Below are positions 34,720 to 42,784 of a stretch of 64,000 bases of DNA, in pieces. The translations under genes were made by a program, and so were the position numbers. This stretch comes from S5-327 sp965116015 (lineage in GTDB: Bacteria > Chloroflexota > Dehalococcoidia > Lucifugimonadales > Australimonadaceae). The stretch lies in NCBI GenBank assembly GCA_965116015.1, contig OZ220477.1, forward strand, positions 186,001-250,000, given 5' to 3'. Position 1 is the stretch's first letter. Every line of letters begins with the position of its first letter. The notes under the pieces were generated by a model that was not told the DNA's origin, did not search any database, and worked only from the letters and a program-made list of their open reading frames with translations.

Positions 34720-35559
34720 GTGGCTACTTCCGCATCCCCTGCAGGCGTCCGATCGCTGGTGAAGCAGCTCGTTGCAGCGGGAGCAGGGTCGCGACGGCGC
34801 TCCGCCGCTCTTGTGATGGAGGGCGCCGTTACGGTGAACGGACGCCCCGCGCTCGATCTGAAGCTCAGCGTTTCGCCCGGCGATGTCGTGAGGGTGAACG
34901 GCGTCGCGCTGGCGCAGCCGGACGGCCGCCTGGTGTACTTGCTCCTCAACAAGCCGCCGGGCTTCCTTTCGGCGGTGAGCGACGATCGCGGACGGCCAAC
35001 GGCGCTTGATCTCGTGCCGGATCCTCTCCGCGCGCCCGGCCTGGTCCCGGCGGGGAGGCTGGACTTCGCCAGCTCCGGCCTGCTGGCGCTGACGAACGAC
35101 GGAGAGCTGGTGAACCGCATTACGCATCCCCGCTACGGGGTGGAGAAGGAGTACGACGCGCTGCTCGACCGTCCGCTGTCGGAGGCGGAGCGGCACCGGC
35201 TGCTTGCGGGCGTTCGGACTGAGAGCGGCCTGGCGTCTGCGGCGGAGGTGAGGGCGGTTCGCAGGCGGGAGGGGGGAGCGCAGGAGCCGAGGTATCGCGT
35301 GACGCTTGTTGAGGGGAAGAAGCGGGAAGTGCGCCTGATGATGGCGGAGTTGGGCTGCAGCGTTCAGCGGTTGACGCGGGTGCGCATCGGCGGGGCGCGG
35401 CTCGGCTCGCTGCCGGCTGGGGCTGTCCGCGAGCTTACGGCGGATGAGGCGCATCGCTTGCTTGGCGGGCAGGGGCGCGGGCGTCCGGGCGCTGACCGCG
35501 CGCGCTCCGCGAGGCGCGAGCGCGGCAGGGCGCCTGCTCGCAAGAAGGGCGATGGCTGA
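34720..35559 (+). CDS. RluB/RsuA-family pseudouridine synthase
   Basis: This 279-residue rRNA pseudouridine synthase has an S4 RNA-binding domain (LVKQLVAAGAGSRRRSAALVMEGAVTVNG), then the catalytic Asp in GRLDFASSGLLALTNDG, and VEGKKREVRLMMAELG. The C-terminus is an Arg/Gly-rich tail. The start is uncertain: GTG 34720 gives a compact N-terminus, while ATG 34672 would add 16 residues encoded in AT-rich DNA from the neighbouring foreign segment. The stop overlaps orn by 8 bases. RluB is the likeliest orthologue by layout but RsuA/RluE cannot be excluded. Confidence 0.86.
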   Translation: MATSASPAGVRSLVKQLVAAGAGSRRRSAALVMEGAVTVNGRPALDLKLSVSPGDVVRVNGVALAQPDGRLVYLLLNKPPGFLSAVSDDRGRPTALDLVPDPLRAPGLVPAGRLDFASSGLLALTNDGELVNRITHPRYGVEKEYDALLDRPLSEAERHRLLAGVRTESGLASAAEVRAVRRREGGAQEPRYRVTLVEGKKREVRLMMAELGCSVQRLTRVRIGGARLGSLPAGAVRELTADEAHRLLGGQGRGRPGADRARSARRERGRAPARKKGDG

Positions 35560-36100
35560 CTCGGGGCGGCTGGTTTGGATCGATCTGGAGATGACTGGGC
35601 TCGACCCGGAGCGTCATGTCGTGATCGAGATTGCCACTGTGATCACGGACGGCGATCTGAATGTGCTGGCCGAGGGGCCGGCGGCGGCGATAGCAAGGAG
35701 CAGGGACGAGCTTGGGCGCATCGACGAGTGGAGCCGTAAGGCGCATACGTCGTCTGGTCTGCTGCGGCGGGTGCGCGCCTCGGCTATCGGGGTGGCGGAG
35801 GCTGAGCGGATGACGCTGGACTTCGTGAAGGGGTGGGTGGAGCCGCGCGAGGCGCCGCTCTGCGGGAATTCGGTGCACCACGACCGGCTCTTTCTGATGC
35901 GGGAGATGCCTGAGCTGGAGTCGTATTTGCACTATCGCATCGTGGATGTGAGTTCGCTGAAGGAGCTTGTGCGGCGGTGGCGTCCGGAGCTGAAGCTCCC
36001 CGTGAAGAGGGGTTCGCACCGGGCGCTGGACGACATCCGCGAGAGCATCGAGGAGCTGCGGTTCTACCGCCGGCAGGTGTTCGTCGAGTCTCCGGGGTAG
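35552..36100 (+). CDS. orn: Oligoribonuclease
   Basis: This 182-residue DEDDh 3'-5' exonuclease degrades 2-5 nt RNAs and linear di-GMP. The motifs are present: WIDLEMTGLDPERHVVIEIA (DEDD motif 1), GNSVHHDRLFLMREMPELESYLHYRIVDVSSLKEL, and the final HRALDDIRESIEELRFYR with the catalytic His and Asp. AAGAAGG precedes the ATG, which lies inside the end of the pseudouridine synthase gene. The last 60 bases are the source of a degenerate tandem repeat continuing downstream. Confidence 0.94.
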   Translation: MADSGRLVWIDLEMTGLDPERHVVIEIATVITDGDLNVLAEGPAAAIARSRDELGRIDEWSRKAHTSSGLLRRVRASAIGVAEAERMTLDFVKGWVEPREAPLCGNSVHHDRLFLMREMPELESYLHYRIVDVSSLKELVRRWRPELKLPVKRGSHRALDDIRESIEELRFYRRQVFVESPG

Positions 36101-36241
36101 GCAGCCCGGAGGGGCGGGCGTTCTGTTCGCTTGCGGTCTCCGGCGCTGGCGAGAGCATTGAGGAGCTGCGGTCCCAGCGCTCCCGCGCCCTCATCCCTCG
36201 CGCACGCGTCTCCCTCCGGTTCGCCCCTCGAGAAAGCGCGA

Positions 36242-36271
36242 AATGCCCCGGGATTGCCCCGAAATGCCCCG
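36242..36271 (+). promoter_or_regulatory. Three helically phased short direct repeats upstream of a promoter
   Basis: AATGCCCCG (36242-36250), ATTGCCCCG (36253-36261) and AATGCCCCG (36263-36271) recur every 10-11 bases, about one DNA turn, ending 19 bases before the -35 box. This layout suits an activator that binds as a multimer; that is an inference. Confidence 0.45.
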
Positions 36272-36290
36272 AATTCACCACGCTTCCCAC

Positions 36291-36324
36291 TTGACAAAGT
36301 AGGGGGGGGGGGGGGGGGTAGAGT
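36291..36324 (+). promoter_or_regulatory. Promoter with a 17-G homopolymer in its spacer (possible phase variation)
   Basis: TTGACA (36291-36296) is a perfect -35 box. TAGAGT (36319-36324) is a plausible -10. They are 22 bases apart, and 17 of these are an unbroken G run (36302-36318). A spacer near 17 would be optimal, so this length should be weak or off. Loss of about five G would restore it. Homopolymers this long slip readily during replication. Confidence 0.6.
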
Positions 36325-36369
36325 TGATCGCGAAACTCGCGCTCCGCCGCGTTAGACATGGGGGAAACG

Positions 36370-38016
36370 ATGAAGTCGCTCCTCGCCCGCCGCCACGAAA
36401 ACCAGCCCCGCCACTGGATCACCCCCCTCGCCGCGGTCCTCCTCGGCGCGCTCCTTCTCGCAACGACCCTCCTCTCCCCCGGCCGCGCCGACGCAGCCCC
36501 TGGCCTCGACCCCCTCGCCGCCCAGGCCAGCACCCCAACCAGTACGCCAGCGCCAACTAAAACCATCACCCTCTCAGCCGCCGACACGATGATAACCGAA
36601 GGCGATTCGGGCGCTTCCTCTGTCTCTCTCACATTTACCCTGAGCGAGGCGTCCCCGCCCAACTTTGCTGTCCTACTTACGCGCAGCGGGTCAGCCACGA
36701 CCACCATAGGTTCTTTTCTCGCTCTTCTAGCTTGCAGTTCACCAACGGATGCTTGCGTAGTTAATAATGTGCTTATAGGAGGCGGTAGAACCCAGCATAC
36801 CGGAACCGTAATGGTCATCACTGGCGACACAAGCGATGAGGAAAACGAGACCGTCGTAATAACTGCCAGGGGCTCAATCTTGGGCGTTGCCGACCCTTCC
36901 TGGAAAGCGGGAACTATCACCTTAACCATAGTGGACGATGACGGCCCCACGCCCACGCCTACGCCAACCCACACCCCCACTCCCACCCCTGCGCCTCCCA
37001 CGAACACGCCCACCCCCACGCCCGCGCCCAACCCCACCGACACTCCCACCCCCGCCCCCACGCCAACCCACACCCCCACGCCGACCCCTATGCCTCCTAC
37101 GAACACCCCCACGAACACGCCCACGCCCACGCCAACCCACACCCACACTCCCACGCCCGCGCCTCCCACGAACACCCCCACGCCCACGCCGACGCACACT
37201 CCCACGCCAGCCCCGGGGACGACCCCCGCTCCCACAGCCACCCCCACGCCCACGCCAACCCACACCCACACTCCCACGCCCGCGCCCGCGCCTCCCACGA
37301 ACACCCCTACCCCCACGCCCGCGCCTCCCACGAACACCCCTACTCTCACGCCAACTCCCACCCACACCCCTACGCCCGCGCCTCCCACGAACACCCCTAC
37401 TCCCACGCCAACTCCGGACGGGAGCATCCGCATCTCCGGCACGACCATCACCCGCAGCGCCACTCCCACCCCCACGCCCGCTCCCACCGCAATGCCAACT
37501 GCAGCCCCCACCGCAATGCCCACGGCGATGCCAACTCCCGCCCCTACCGTGATGCCGCCAACGGCAATGCCCACTGTCGCCCCACGCCCGACGGCGACTC
37601 CAACCCCGCGCCCGACGGCGACTCCAACCCCACGCCCGACGGCAACCCCCGCCCCACGCCCAGCGGCCACCCCAACCCCGACGCCCGCGCCGACCGCGAC
37701 GCCCACCCCCACCCCAGCCCCGCGCCCAACGGCAACTCCAACCCCGATTCCCGCGCCAACCGCGACGCCCATTCCCACCCTGGCTCCGCGCCCGACGGCA
37801 ACCCCAACCCCACGCCCGACAGCGACGCCTACCCCGACACCAACGGCCACCCCAATGGCCACCCCGACGCCCGCCCCAACCCTCACCCCCATCCCTGAAG
37901 ACGACTCAGGCGGATTCTCCGGCGGCGCCGTTCCATTGGCCGTCGGAGGCGTCGCCGTCATTCTCATCGCTGCCGGCGCCTACGGCTTCTACCTCTACCG
38001 CCAGAGGCAAGGGTGA
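36370..38016 (+). CDS. Membrane-anchored Pro/Thr-repeat surface protein with Calx-beta-like domain
   Basis: This 548-residue exported protein has a signal peptide (LAAVLLGALLLATTLLS, then GRADAAPG), a Calx-beta-like domain at about residues 45-180 (TMITEGDSGASSVSLTFTLSEA, VMVITGDTSDEENETVVITA, ITLTIVDDDG), about 320 residues of Pro/Thr repeats (TPTPTPT, NTPTPTPAPP, PRPTATPTPRP), and a C-terminal membrane helix followed by YRQRQG. ATG 36370 follows GGGGGA; ATG 36358 is the alternative. The repeat is a likely glycosylated stalk displaying the beta domain. It is the only gene of the inserted cassette and sits behind the G17 promoter. Confidence 0.75.
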   Translation: MKSLLARRHENQPRHWITPLAAVLLGALLLATTLLSPGRADAAPGLDPLAAQASTPTSTPAPTKTITLSAADTMITEGDSGASSVSLTFTLSEASPPNFAVLLTRSGSATTTIGSFLALLACSSPTDACVVNNVLIGGGRTQHTGTVMVITGDTSDEENETVVITARGSILGVADPSWKAGTITLTIVDDDGPTPTPTPTHTPTPTPAPPTNTPTPTPAPNPTDTPTPAPTPTHTPTPTPMPPTNTPTNTPTPTPTHTHTPTPAPPTNTPTPTPTHTPTPAPGTTPAPTATPTPTPTHTHTPTPAPAPPTNTPTPTPAPPTNTPTLTPTPTHTPTPAPPTNTPTPTPTPDGSIRISGTTITRSATPTPTPAPTAMPTAAPTAMPTAMPTPAPTVMPPTAMPTVAPRPTATPTPRPTATPTPRPTATPAPRPAATPTPTPAPTATPTPTPAPRPTATPTPIPAPTATPIPTLAPRPTATPTPRPTATPTPTPTATPMATPTPAPTLTPIPEDDSGGFSGGAVPLAVGGVAVILIAAGAYGFYLYRQRQG

Positions 38017-38282
38017 GACGCCCAAAGCTAGCTCCGGCCTAAGCAAACCCCACTAGCCGAGCGCCCCTCCACCGCCGGCAGGCGCTCGTCGAGTCTCCGG
38101 GGTAGGGAGCCGGGGCGGGGGCGTCCTGTTCGCTCGCGGTCTGGCGCTGGGGGGAGCATCGAGGGGTGCGGTTCTACCGCCGGCAGGCGCTCGTCGAATC
38201 TCCGGGGTGGGGAGGCGGATGGCGGGCGTCCTGTTCGCTCGCGGTCTGGCGCTGGCGAGCGCAGGGAGGGCGGGGAGCGGGG

Positions 38283-38732
38283 TTAGGCTTCCACTTGTTT
38301 GGCGAGGTTCTGGCCGAACTCTTTCATAATGCCGTCGGTCTTGCGCTTGATGATGCCCTGACCGAACTCGCCAAGCTTTCCCATAATGTTGGCGTCGGAG
38401 TCGACGATGAGCGAGCTGGCGTCGTCTCCGGCGTCGACGACTTTCATATCGATCTTCACTCGCACGTTGCCGGGCACCTTACGGTCGGCGCCTTCGCCGG
38501 TCATCGAGATGGTTCGGGAGTCGTCGTCGCGGGAGACGACGGAGAGTTTGCCGGCGAGTCCGAGCGAGACGGGGCCGACGCGGACCTTGACGACGCCGGA
38601 GTACTCGCCGTTGTCGTCCGGCGAGATGTTCTCGGCGCCGGGGATGCACTTGCCGACGCTGGGGATGTCGGTGATGAAGTCCCAGAGTTTGGCTGGCGAG
38701 GTTCTGACGTTGTAGGAGTAGTGGAAGTCCAT
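38283..38732 (-). CDS. CoxG/SRPBCC family protein
   Basis: This 149-residue START/SRPBCC-fold protein resembles CoxG, the carbon monoxide dehydrogenase-associated subunit (SPAKLWDFITDIPSVGKCIPGAENI is characteristic, as is the glycine-rich helix MGKLGEFGQGIIKRKTDGIMKEF). CoxG helps place or recruit molybdenum hydroxylases at the membrane, but no CO dehydrogenase genes are in view. It is the last gene on the strand of the alternative complex III run, 91 bases after actE. A link to that complex is possible but unproven. Confidence 0.8.
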   Translation of the reverse strand: MDFHYSYNVRTSPAKLWDFITDIPSVGKCIPGAENISPDDNGEYSGVVKVRVGPVSLGLAGKLSVVSRDDDSRTISMTGEGADRKVPGNVRVKIDMKVVDAGDDASSLIVDSDANIMGKLGEFGQGIIKRKTDGIMKEFGQNLAKQVEA

Positions 38733-38823
38733 TCAGCTCTCTTTCGTCTCTTTGTCTCTTTCGCGATAGCGGCGCGCGGGTTGGGGCGCAGGCCGCGGCG
38801 GATTCCGGGGCGGCGCGGGGCGG

Positions 38824-39474
38824 CTAGAGCTGCCCGCGGAGGCCGAGGAGTTCGAGCGTGCGCTCCTCTTCCGGGATGGAGTTGATCGCTTCGAGGGCGG
38901 ACTCCCTTTCGGCGACGGTGGCGTCGATGAGGGCGACGAGCGCCCAGCGGTCGGTCTCCGAGAGGAGTCCCTCGAATGCGGGCATAGCGGCGAAGCCGCC
39001 GGAGATGGAGCCGTAGGCGTTGCCTGGGGTTAGTTCGGAGGTCGCGGTGGTTCGGATGACGACGACGCCGTCGCCCTCGCCGAATGCTGGAGGCTGGTTG
39101 ACGCCGTAGGAGGCGAGGATGATTCCGGCGGGGCCGTCGCCGCCTGCGGCGAGGCCGTGGCAGGCGGCGCAGTTCTGCTTGAAGAGGAGCGCTGCGCGGC
39201 GCAGCGTAACTGCGTCGTTGGGCAGCGGGTTCTCGAGGGAGTTGACATCTTCGATGGCGCTGACGGGGATGAATCCGCCCTCGATGGGGTAGGAGTCCTG
39301 GGGCGGGAGGAACCGCGGCGGCTCTTGCGCCTTGTAGGTTTGGTTGTAGTGCATCTCCTGGAAGACGTCTATGGGGTAGGAGCCGGTCGAGCGGAAGGGG
39401 TCGCCGGGAGAGCATGCGGCGACGGCTGCGGCGGCAGCGAGGAGCAGGAGCGCTTTGCGGGAGGGGTTGCGCAC
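38824..39474 (-). CDS. actE: Alternative complex III monoheme cytochrome c lipoprotein ActE
   Basis: This 216-residue lipoprotein (signal ending AVAAC) has a single c-type heme site CAACH near residue 101 and a probable axial Met in AAMPAFEGLL. The N-terminal part PFRSTGSYPIDVFQEMHYNQTYKAQEPPRFLPPQDSYPIEGG carries the family's conserved MHY/PP pattern (about residues 26-66). ActE passes electrons from the complex to an oxidase or soluble carrier. GTG start. It directly follows actD. Confidence 0.85.
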   Translation of the reverse strand: MRNPSRKALLLLAAAAAVAACSPGDPFRSTGSYPIDVFQEMHYNQTYKAQEPPRFLPPQDSYPIEGGFIPVSAIEDVNSLENPLPNDAVTLRRAALLFKQNCAACHGLAAGGDGPAGIILASYGVNQPPAFGEGDGVVVIRTTATSELTPGNAYGSISGGFAAMPAFEGLLSETDRWALVALIDATVAERESALEAINSIPEEERTLELLGLRGQL

Positions 39475-39480
39475 GATCCG

Positions 39481-39993
39481 CTACGCCCCTTCCTTCTTGA
39501 CTTCTTCGGCGCCGGCGTTTTTCAGCAGCGTTTCGGCCTGGGCGGCGCGCTCTTCGGGGCAGTCGACGATAACGCCGATGTAGCCCTCGGTGATGCGGGC
39601 GTCGTAGAGGCCGAGGTCGCGGCGGGGGAGGCGGGACTCGAAGAGGACGCCGAGCACGGTGAAGATGATGGCGCCGAGCATTGTGTTCTCGTACATAATG
39701 ATGGTCATTGGCGGGATGCTGAGGATCGGTTTGCCGCCGGTGATGAGGGGGTAGGAGATCTGGGTTCCTGCGGTCCAGAGCAGGCCGATGGCGAAGCCGA
39801 TGAGCGCGCCGACAAGCGGGAACATGTAGAGGCGCGTTTCGGGCTCGTGCTCGCCGAAGGATCCCTCGGGGAAGGGGCTTCCGGAGTAGACGTCGAGGTC
39901 TTCGGCGGGGAATCCGTCGTTCTTGAGCTGGTTCATAGCTCCGGCGACTTGTTCCGGCTCCTGGAAGAGCCCTAGCAGTTTCTTGTTCGGCAT
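39481..39993 (-). CDS. actD: Alternative complex III subunit ActD (DUF3341)
   Basis: This 170-residue protein has two membrane helices (PLVGALIGFAIGLLWTAGTQ and TIIMYENTMLGAIIFTVLGVLFES regions) and the DUF3341 pattern, starting KLLGLFQEPEQVAGAMNQLKNDGF. ActD is a structural subunit with no cofactor. GAGGAGCG precedes the ATG. It lies between actC and actE, the usual order. Confidence 0.87.
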   Translation of the reverse strand: MPNKKLLGLFQEPEQVAGAMNQLKNDGFPAEDLDVYSGSPFPEGSFGEHEPETRLYMFPLVGALIGFAIGLLWTAGTQISYPLITGGKPILSIPPMTIIMYENTMLGAIIFTVLGVLFESRLPRRDLGLYDARITEGYIGVIVDCPEERAAQAETLLKNAGAEEVKKEGA

Positions 39994-40017
39994 AACGCGC
40001 TCCTCAACCGCGGCGAG

Positions 40018-41391
40018 CTAATGCTCTTTCACGAGCGCCGGCATCGTGCGGTCGCCCACCTGTATTTCGTCGATCAGCTTCTGGCCTTCTTTTTCTTCCC
40101 AGAGGGGGATGAGGGGGAAGAACTTGCTGAACATCAGCAGCAGGAGCGCCACCAGGGCGACGGAGCCGACGACGAGGGTCAGCTCGACGGCGCTGGGGCG
40201 GTACGTTTCGTATGTGAACACCCAGGGTCCTTTCCGCATAAGTCCGGGGACGATGATGATGAGGCGTTCGGTGAACATTCCGATGTTGACGAGGATGCTT
40301 GTCCAGAACATCCAAGTGAAGCTGCGCCTTACGCGGCGGAAGAGCCAGAGGGGGACGGGGATGATGTAGGACGTTGTGATGAAGAGGAGGAACATCCAGC
40401 TCCAGGGGGGTTCGAACATACGGAGGCGCCAGACGGTGAGCTCCTGCTCTTCGCGGAGCCAGAGGGCGAACACGAAGTCCAGCCAGAAGAAGAAGAGCCA
40501 TCCGGTGGCGACGACGATGAGGAGGCGGGCGAGGGCGTCGATGTGCTCTTCCCAGATGTAGTTGTGGAGGTTGTAGAGCTTGCGCATGAGGATCATCAGC
40601 GTTACTACGGCGGAGACGCCGGAGTGAACTGCGCCGATGACGAAGTAGGGCGCGAATACGGTTACGTGCCAGGAGGGGACGAGGCTGACGCCGAAGTCCC
40701 ACGACACGATGCTGTGGACGGAGACGAAGACGGGAAGGATGAGGGCGGAGAGGAGGATGCCGGCAATGCCCTGGAGCTTCCACTGTCGGGGGTTGCCGTG
40801 CCATCCGAGGCAGAGGACGCCGTAGACGGAGCGTCGCCATCCTGTGCTGCGGTCGCGGATGACGGCGAGGTCTGGGATGAGGGCGGTGTAGACGAAGAGG
40901 ATGCTGGAGGTGAGGTAGGTGCTGATGGCGATGGGGTCCCATACGAGAGGGGATCGGACGTCGGGCCAGATGCCGCGCGCCCAGTCGTAGGGGAGCACCC
41001 AGTAGAAGATGCGCCAGGGTCTGCCGGCGTGGATGAGGGGCTGAAGGAGCGAGGTCATCAGGGCGAAGACGGTCATTGTTTCGGCGGCGCGCACCATTGG
41101 GCGTCGCCATTCGGCCTGGCTGAGGCGCAGGATGGCGGAGATCATTACGCCGGCGTGGCTGATGCCCACCCAGAAGACGAAGTTGGTGATGAAGAATCCC
41201 CAGAAGATGGGCTGCTGGAGGCCGGTTACGCCGAGGCCGCGGTTGACCATGTAGCCGAACGCTCCGGCGGCGACCGCGACGATCAGGCCGAGAACGGTGA
41301 CGAGCGCGACCCACCACATAGGGGTGCGGAAGACGATGTCGAGCAGCTCGCGGTTGATCTGTGCGTCGGTGAGTGTTCTGCGGTAGTACAT
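40018..41391 (-). CDS. actC: Alternative complex III NrfD-like subunit ActC
   Basis: This 457-residue membrane protein has about ten helices and NrfD/PsrC family features; VGISHAGVMISAILRLSQAEWRRP and PLIHAGRPWRIFYWVLPY are typical of ActC. It forms the main quinol-binding and possible proton-pathway module with the iron-sulfur subunit. It lies just before actD, matching the canonical actC-actD order. A second NrfD-like protein of equal length is encoded just upstream. Confidence 0.88.
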   Translation of the reverse strand: MYYRRTLTDAQINRELLDIVFRTPMWWVALVTVLGLIVAVAAGAFGYMVNRGLGVTGLQQPIFWGFFITNFVFWVGISHAGVMISAILRLSQAEWRRPMVRAAETMTVFALMTSLLQPLIHAGRPWRIFYWVLPYDWARGIWPDVRSPLVWDPIAISTYLTSSILFVYTALIPDLAVIRDRSTGWRRSVYGVLCLGWHGNPRQWKLQGIAGILLSALILPVFVSVHSIVSWDFGVSLVPSWHVTVFAPYFVIGAVHSGVSAVVTLMILMRKLYNLHNYIWEEHIDALARLLIVVATGWLFFFWLDFVFALWLREEQELTVWRLRMFEPPWSWMFLLFITTSYIIPVPLWLFRRVRRSFTWMFWTSILVNIGMFTERLIIIVPGLMRKGPWVFTYETYRPSAVELTLVVGSVALVALLLLMFSKFFPLIPLWEEKEGQKLIDEIQVGDRTMPALVKEH

Positions 41392-41410
41392 TGACTTTGC
41401 GTCCGCGCCG

Positions 41411-42784
41411 CTAGTGCGACTTGGCGATGACTCTCGCGTAGCGGTTAAGGTAACGGCGAACCTTCACGAGCCGAAGCCCCTCGCCGACTTCCCAGATGGA
41501 GACGACCGGGATGATCTTGCTTACGAGCAGGAAGAGGAGGGCGCATCCGGCGACGGCGCCGACCATAATGAGGACATCGGGAGCGGCGGGCCACTGCGTA
41601 GCGGGGCGGGGGTCCATCACGTGCTGGGTGGGGTCGGCGACTGAGAAGGCGGAGACGTAGAGCCGCACCTGGTTGATGAGCGCGCCGAGGACGATGCCGC
41701 CGCCGACGAGGGCGGGGCCCCAGATGCTGCGCCGGACGGGGTTCCAAACGAGGGCGATGAGGGGGCCGAGGAAGTTGAGGAAGAACGAGGCCATAAGCGC
41801 GCCGCGGTACTCGTCGAGGACGAGAAGGCGGATGACCTCGCTCTCGCCGGGCTGGCGTCCGTACCAGAAGGTGATGAAGCTGGCCCACCAGAAGTAGAAC
41901 CAGAGGAGGGAGAACGCGAGCAGAGGTTTGGAGAGCGCCCAGAATTGCTCGATGCTGAAGTAGTTCTCGTAGCCGCCCATACGGCGCATCAGGTACATCG
42001 TCGCGAGCGTCATGCCGACGGCGCCCTGGAGTCCGTTCACGACGACGGTTGCGGGGATGATCGCGTCTTTCAGGCCGGGGATGAGGCCGTGGTGGAAGTC
42101 GGAGATCATCAGCGTTTGCACGAGCGGGTAGGTGAGGAGGTAGAACCCTCCGAGGAGGAGGGAGCCTTTGTAGAGGACGCGCCACTGGCGCGAGCCGCCG
42201 ACCCAGCCGAGGGAGAGCCATTTGATGAAGCGCTGGCGGGGGGAGGAGGGGAGGTGGTCGCGGGCGGCGGCGAGGTCGGGGAGGGCGACGGTCCAGAGGA
42301 GCGCGAGTCCGATGAGGGCGAGCGAGCCGTAGCCCATAATGTCCCACAGGCCGGGAGCGCCGAGTGGGAATTCGAACCAGATGGTGAGGCGTCCTTCGAT
42401 GGCGGGGAGGGCGGCGAGGGCGGGGATGAGCATGAGCACGAGGAGGAGGCTGGTGATGGCCATATTCTCGGTTACGCGCGTGAAGGGTCGCCGCCAGTTG
42501 GCTTTGGTGAGGCGGAGGCCGGCGGAGATGACGGGCATTGCGGTGAAGGTTGTGAGGATGAACGCCATAGTGGCGACGAAGTAGCCCCAGTTGGCGCGGT
42601 TGTCGTCGTCGAACCCTTCCGCGAGTCGGATGATGAAGCCGACGACGCCGAGGATGAAGAGGAAGCTGAGCACGGTTACCCAGCCCCAGTAGCGGGCGCC
42701 AAGCTCGTGGAAGCGCGCGAGCACGTCGCGGGACACTTCCTGATGGGTCGGCAGGGGGCCGACTTGCAGGTCGGCGTTATGCAT
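41411..42784 (-). CDS. Alternative complex III second NrfD-like membrane subunit (ActF-like)
   Basis: This 457-residue membrane protein has about ten helices and weak NrfD similarity (KANWRRPFTRVTENMA, ISDFHHGLIPG, GAVGMTLATMYLMRR, FYFWWASFITFWYGRQPGE). It differs clearly from ActC and is probably the ActF-equivalent, though it stands before actC and not after actE as in Rhodothermus. Its ATG overlaps the stop of the iron-sulfur subunit gene (ATGCATAA), so the two are co-translated. Confidence 0.8.
   Translation of the reverse strand: MHNADLQVGPLPTHQEVSRDVLARFHELGARYWGWVTVLSFLFILGVVGFIIRLAEGFDDDNRANWGYFVATMAFILTTFTAMPVISAGLRLTKANWRRPFTRVTENMAITSLLLVLMLIPALAALPAIEGRLTIWFEFPLGAPGLWDIMGYGSLALIGLALLWTVALPDLAAARDHLPSSPRQRFIKWLSLGWVGGSRQWRVLYKGSLLLGGFYLLTYPLVQTLMISDFHHGLIPGLKDAIIPATVVVNGLQGAVGMTLATMYLMRRMGGYENYFSIEQFWALSKPLLAFSLLWFYFWWASFITFWYGRQPGESEVIRLLVLDEYRGALMASFFLNFLGPLIALVWNPVRRSIWGPALVGGGIVLGALINQVRLYVSAFSVADPTQHVMDPRPATQWPAAPDVLIMVGAVAGCALLFLLVSKIIPVVSIWEVGEGLRLVKVRRYLNRYARVIAKSH

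Larger units (their letters stand above)
36172..38070 (+). mobile_element. 1.9 kb inserted cassette carrying one surface-protein gene
   Basis: The limits come from the split repeat copy. It contains three short direct repeats, a promoter with a G17 spacer and one gene. No transposase, integrase or clear terminal inverted repeat is present, so the mechanism is unknown. Repeat-mediated recombination is one option. Confidence 0.55.
36041..38256. repeat. Three degenerate copies of the orn 3' end, the middle one split by an insertion
   Basis: Copy 1 is the true orn end plus trailer (36041-36150). Copy 2 begins at 36151-36171 (GAGAGCATTGAGGAGCTGCGG, one mismatch to copy 1), breaks off, and resumes at 38071 with ACCGCCGGCAGG, running to about 38153. 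Copy 3 runs 38154-38256. The unit is about 105-110 bp. The break in copy 2 lies at the same point in the unit on both sides, so the 1.9 kb between is an insertion into the repeat. Confidence 0.78.

Noticed and set aside
36950..37890. The regular CCCACGCC-type repeats as a CRISPR array
   Set aside because: There are no unique spacers. The repeats are in frame and encode a Pro/Thr stalk, and no cas genes are present.
35784..37967. A 727-residue open frame on the minus strand opposite orn and the Pro/Thr-repeat protein
   Set aside because: It is the antisense reading of the Pro/Thr repeat (giving Val/Gly repeats) and runs through orn. No ribosome site or family match is seen.
33600..38070. The lipoprotein island and orn cassette as a prophage or integrative element
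   Set aside because: No integrase, transposase, phage structural gene or tRNA-type attachment site is visible.
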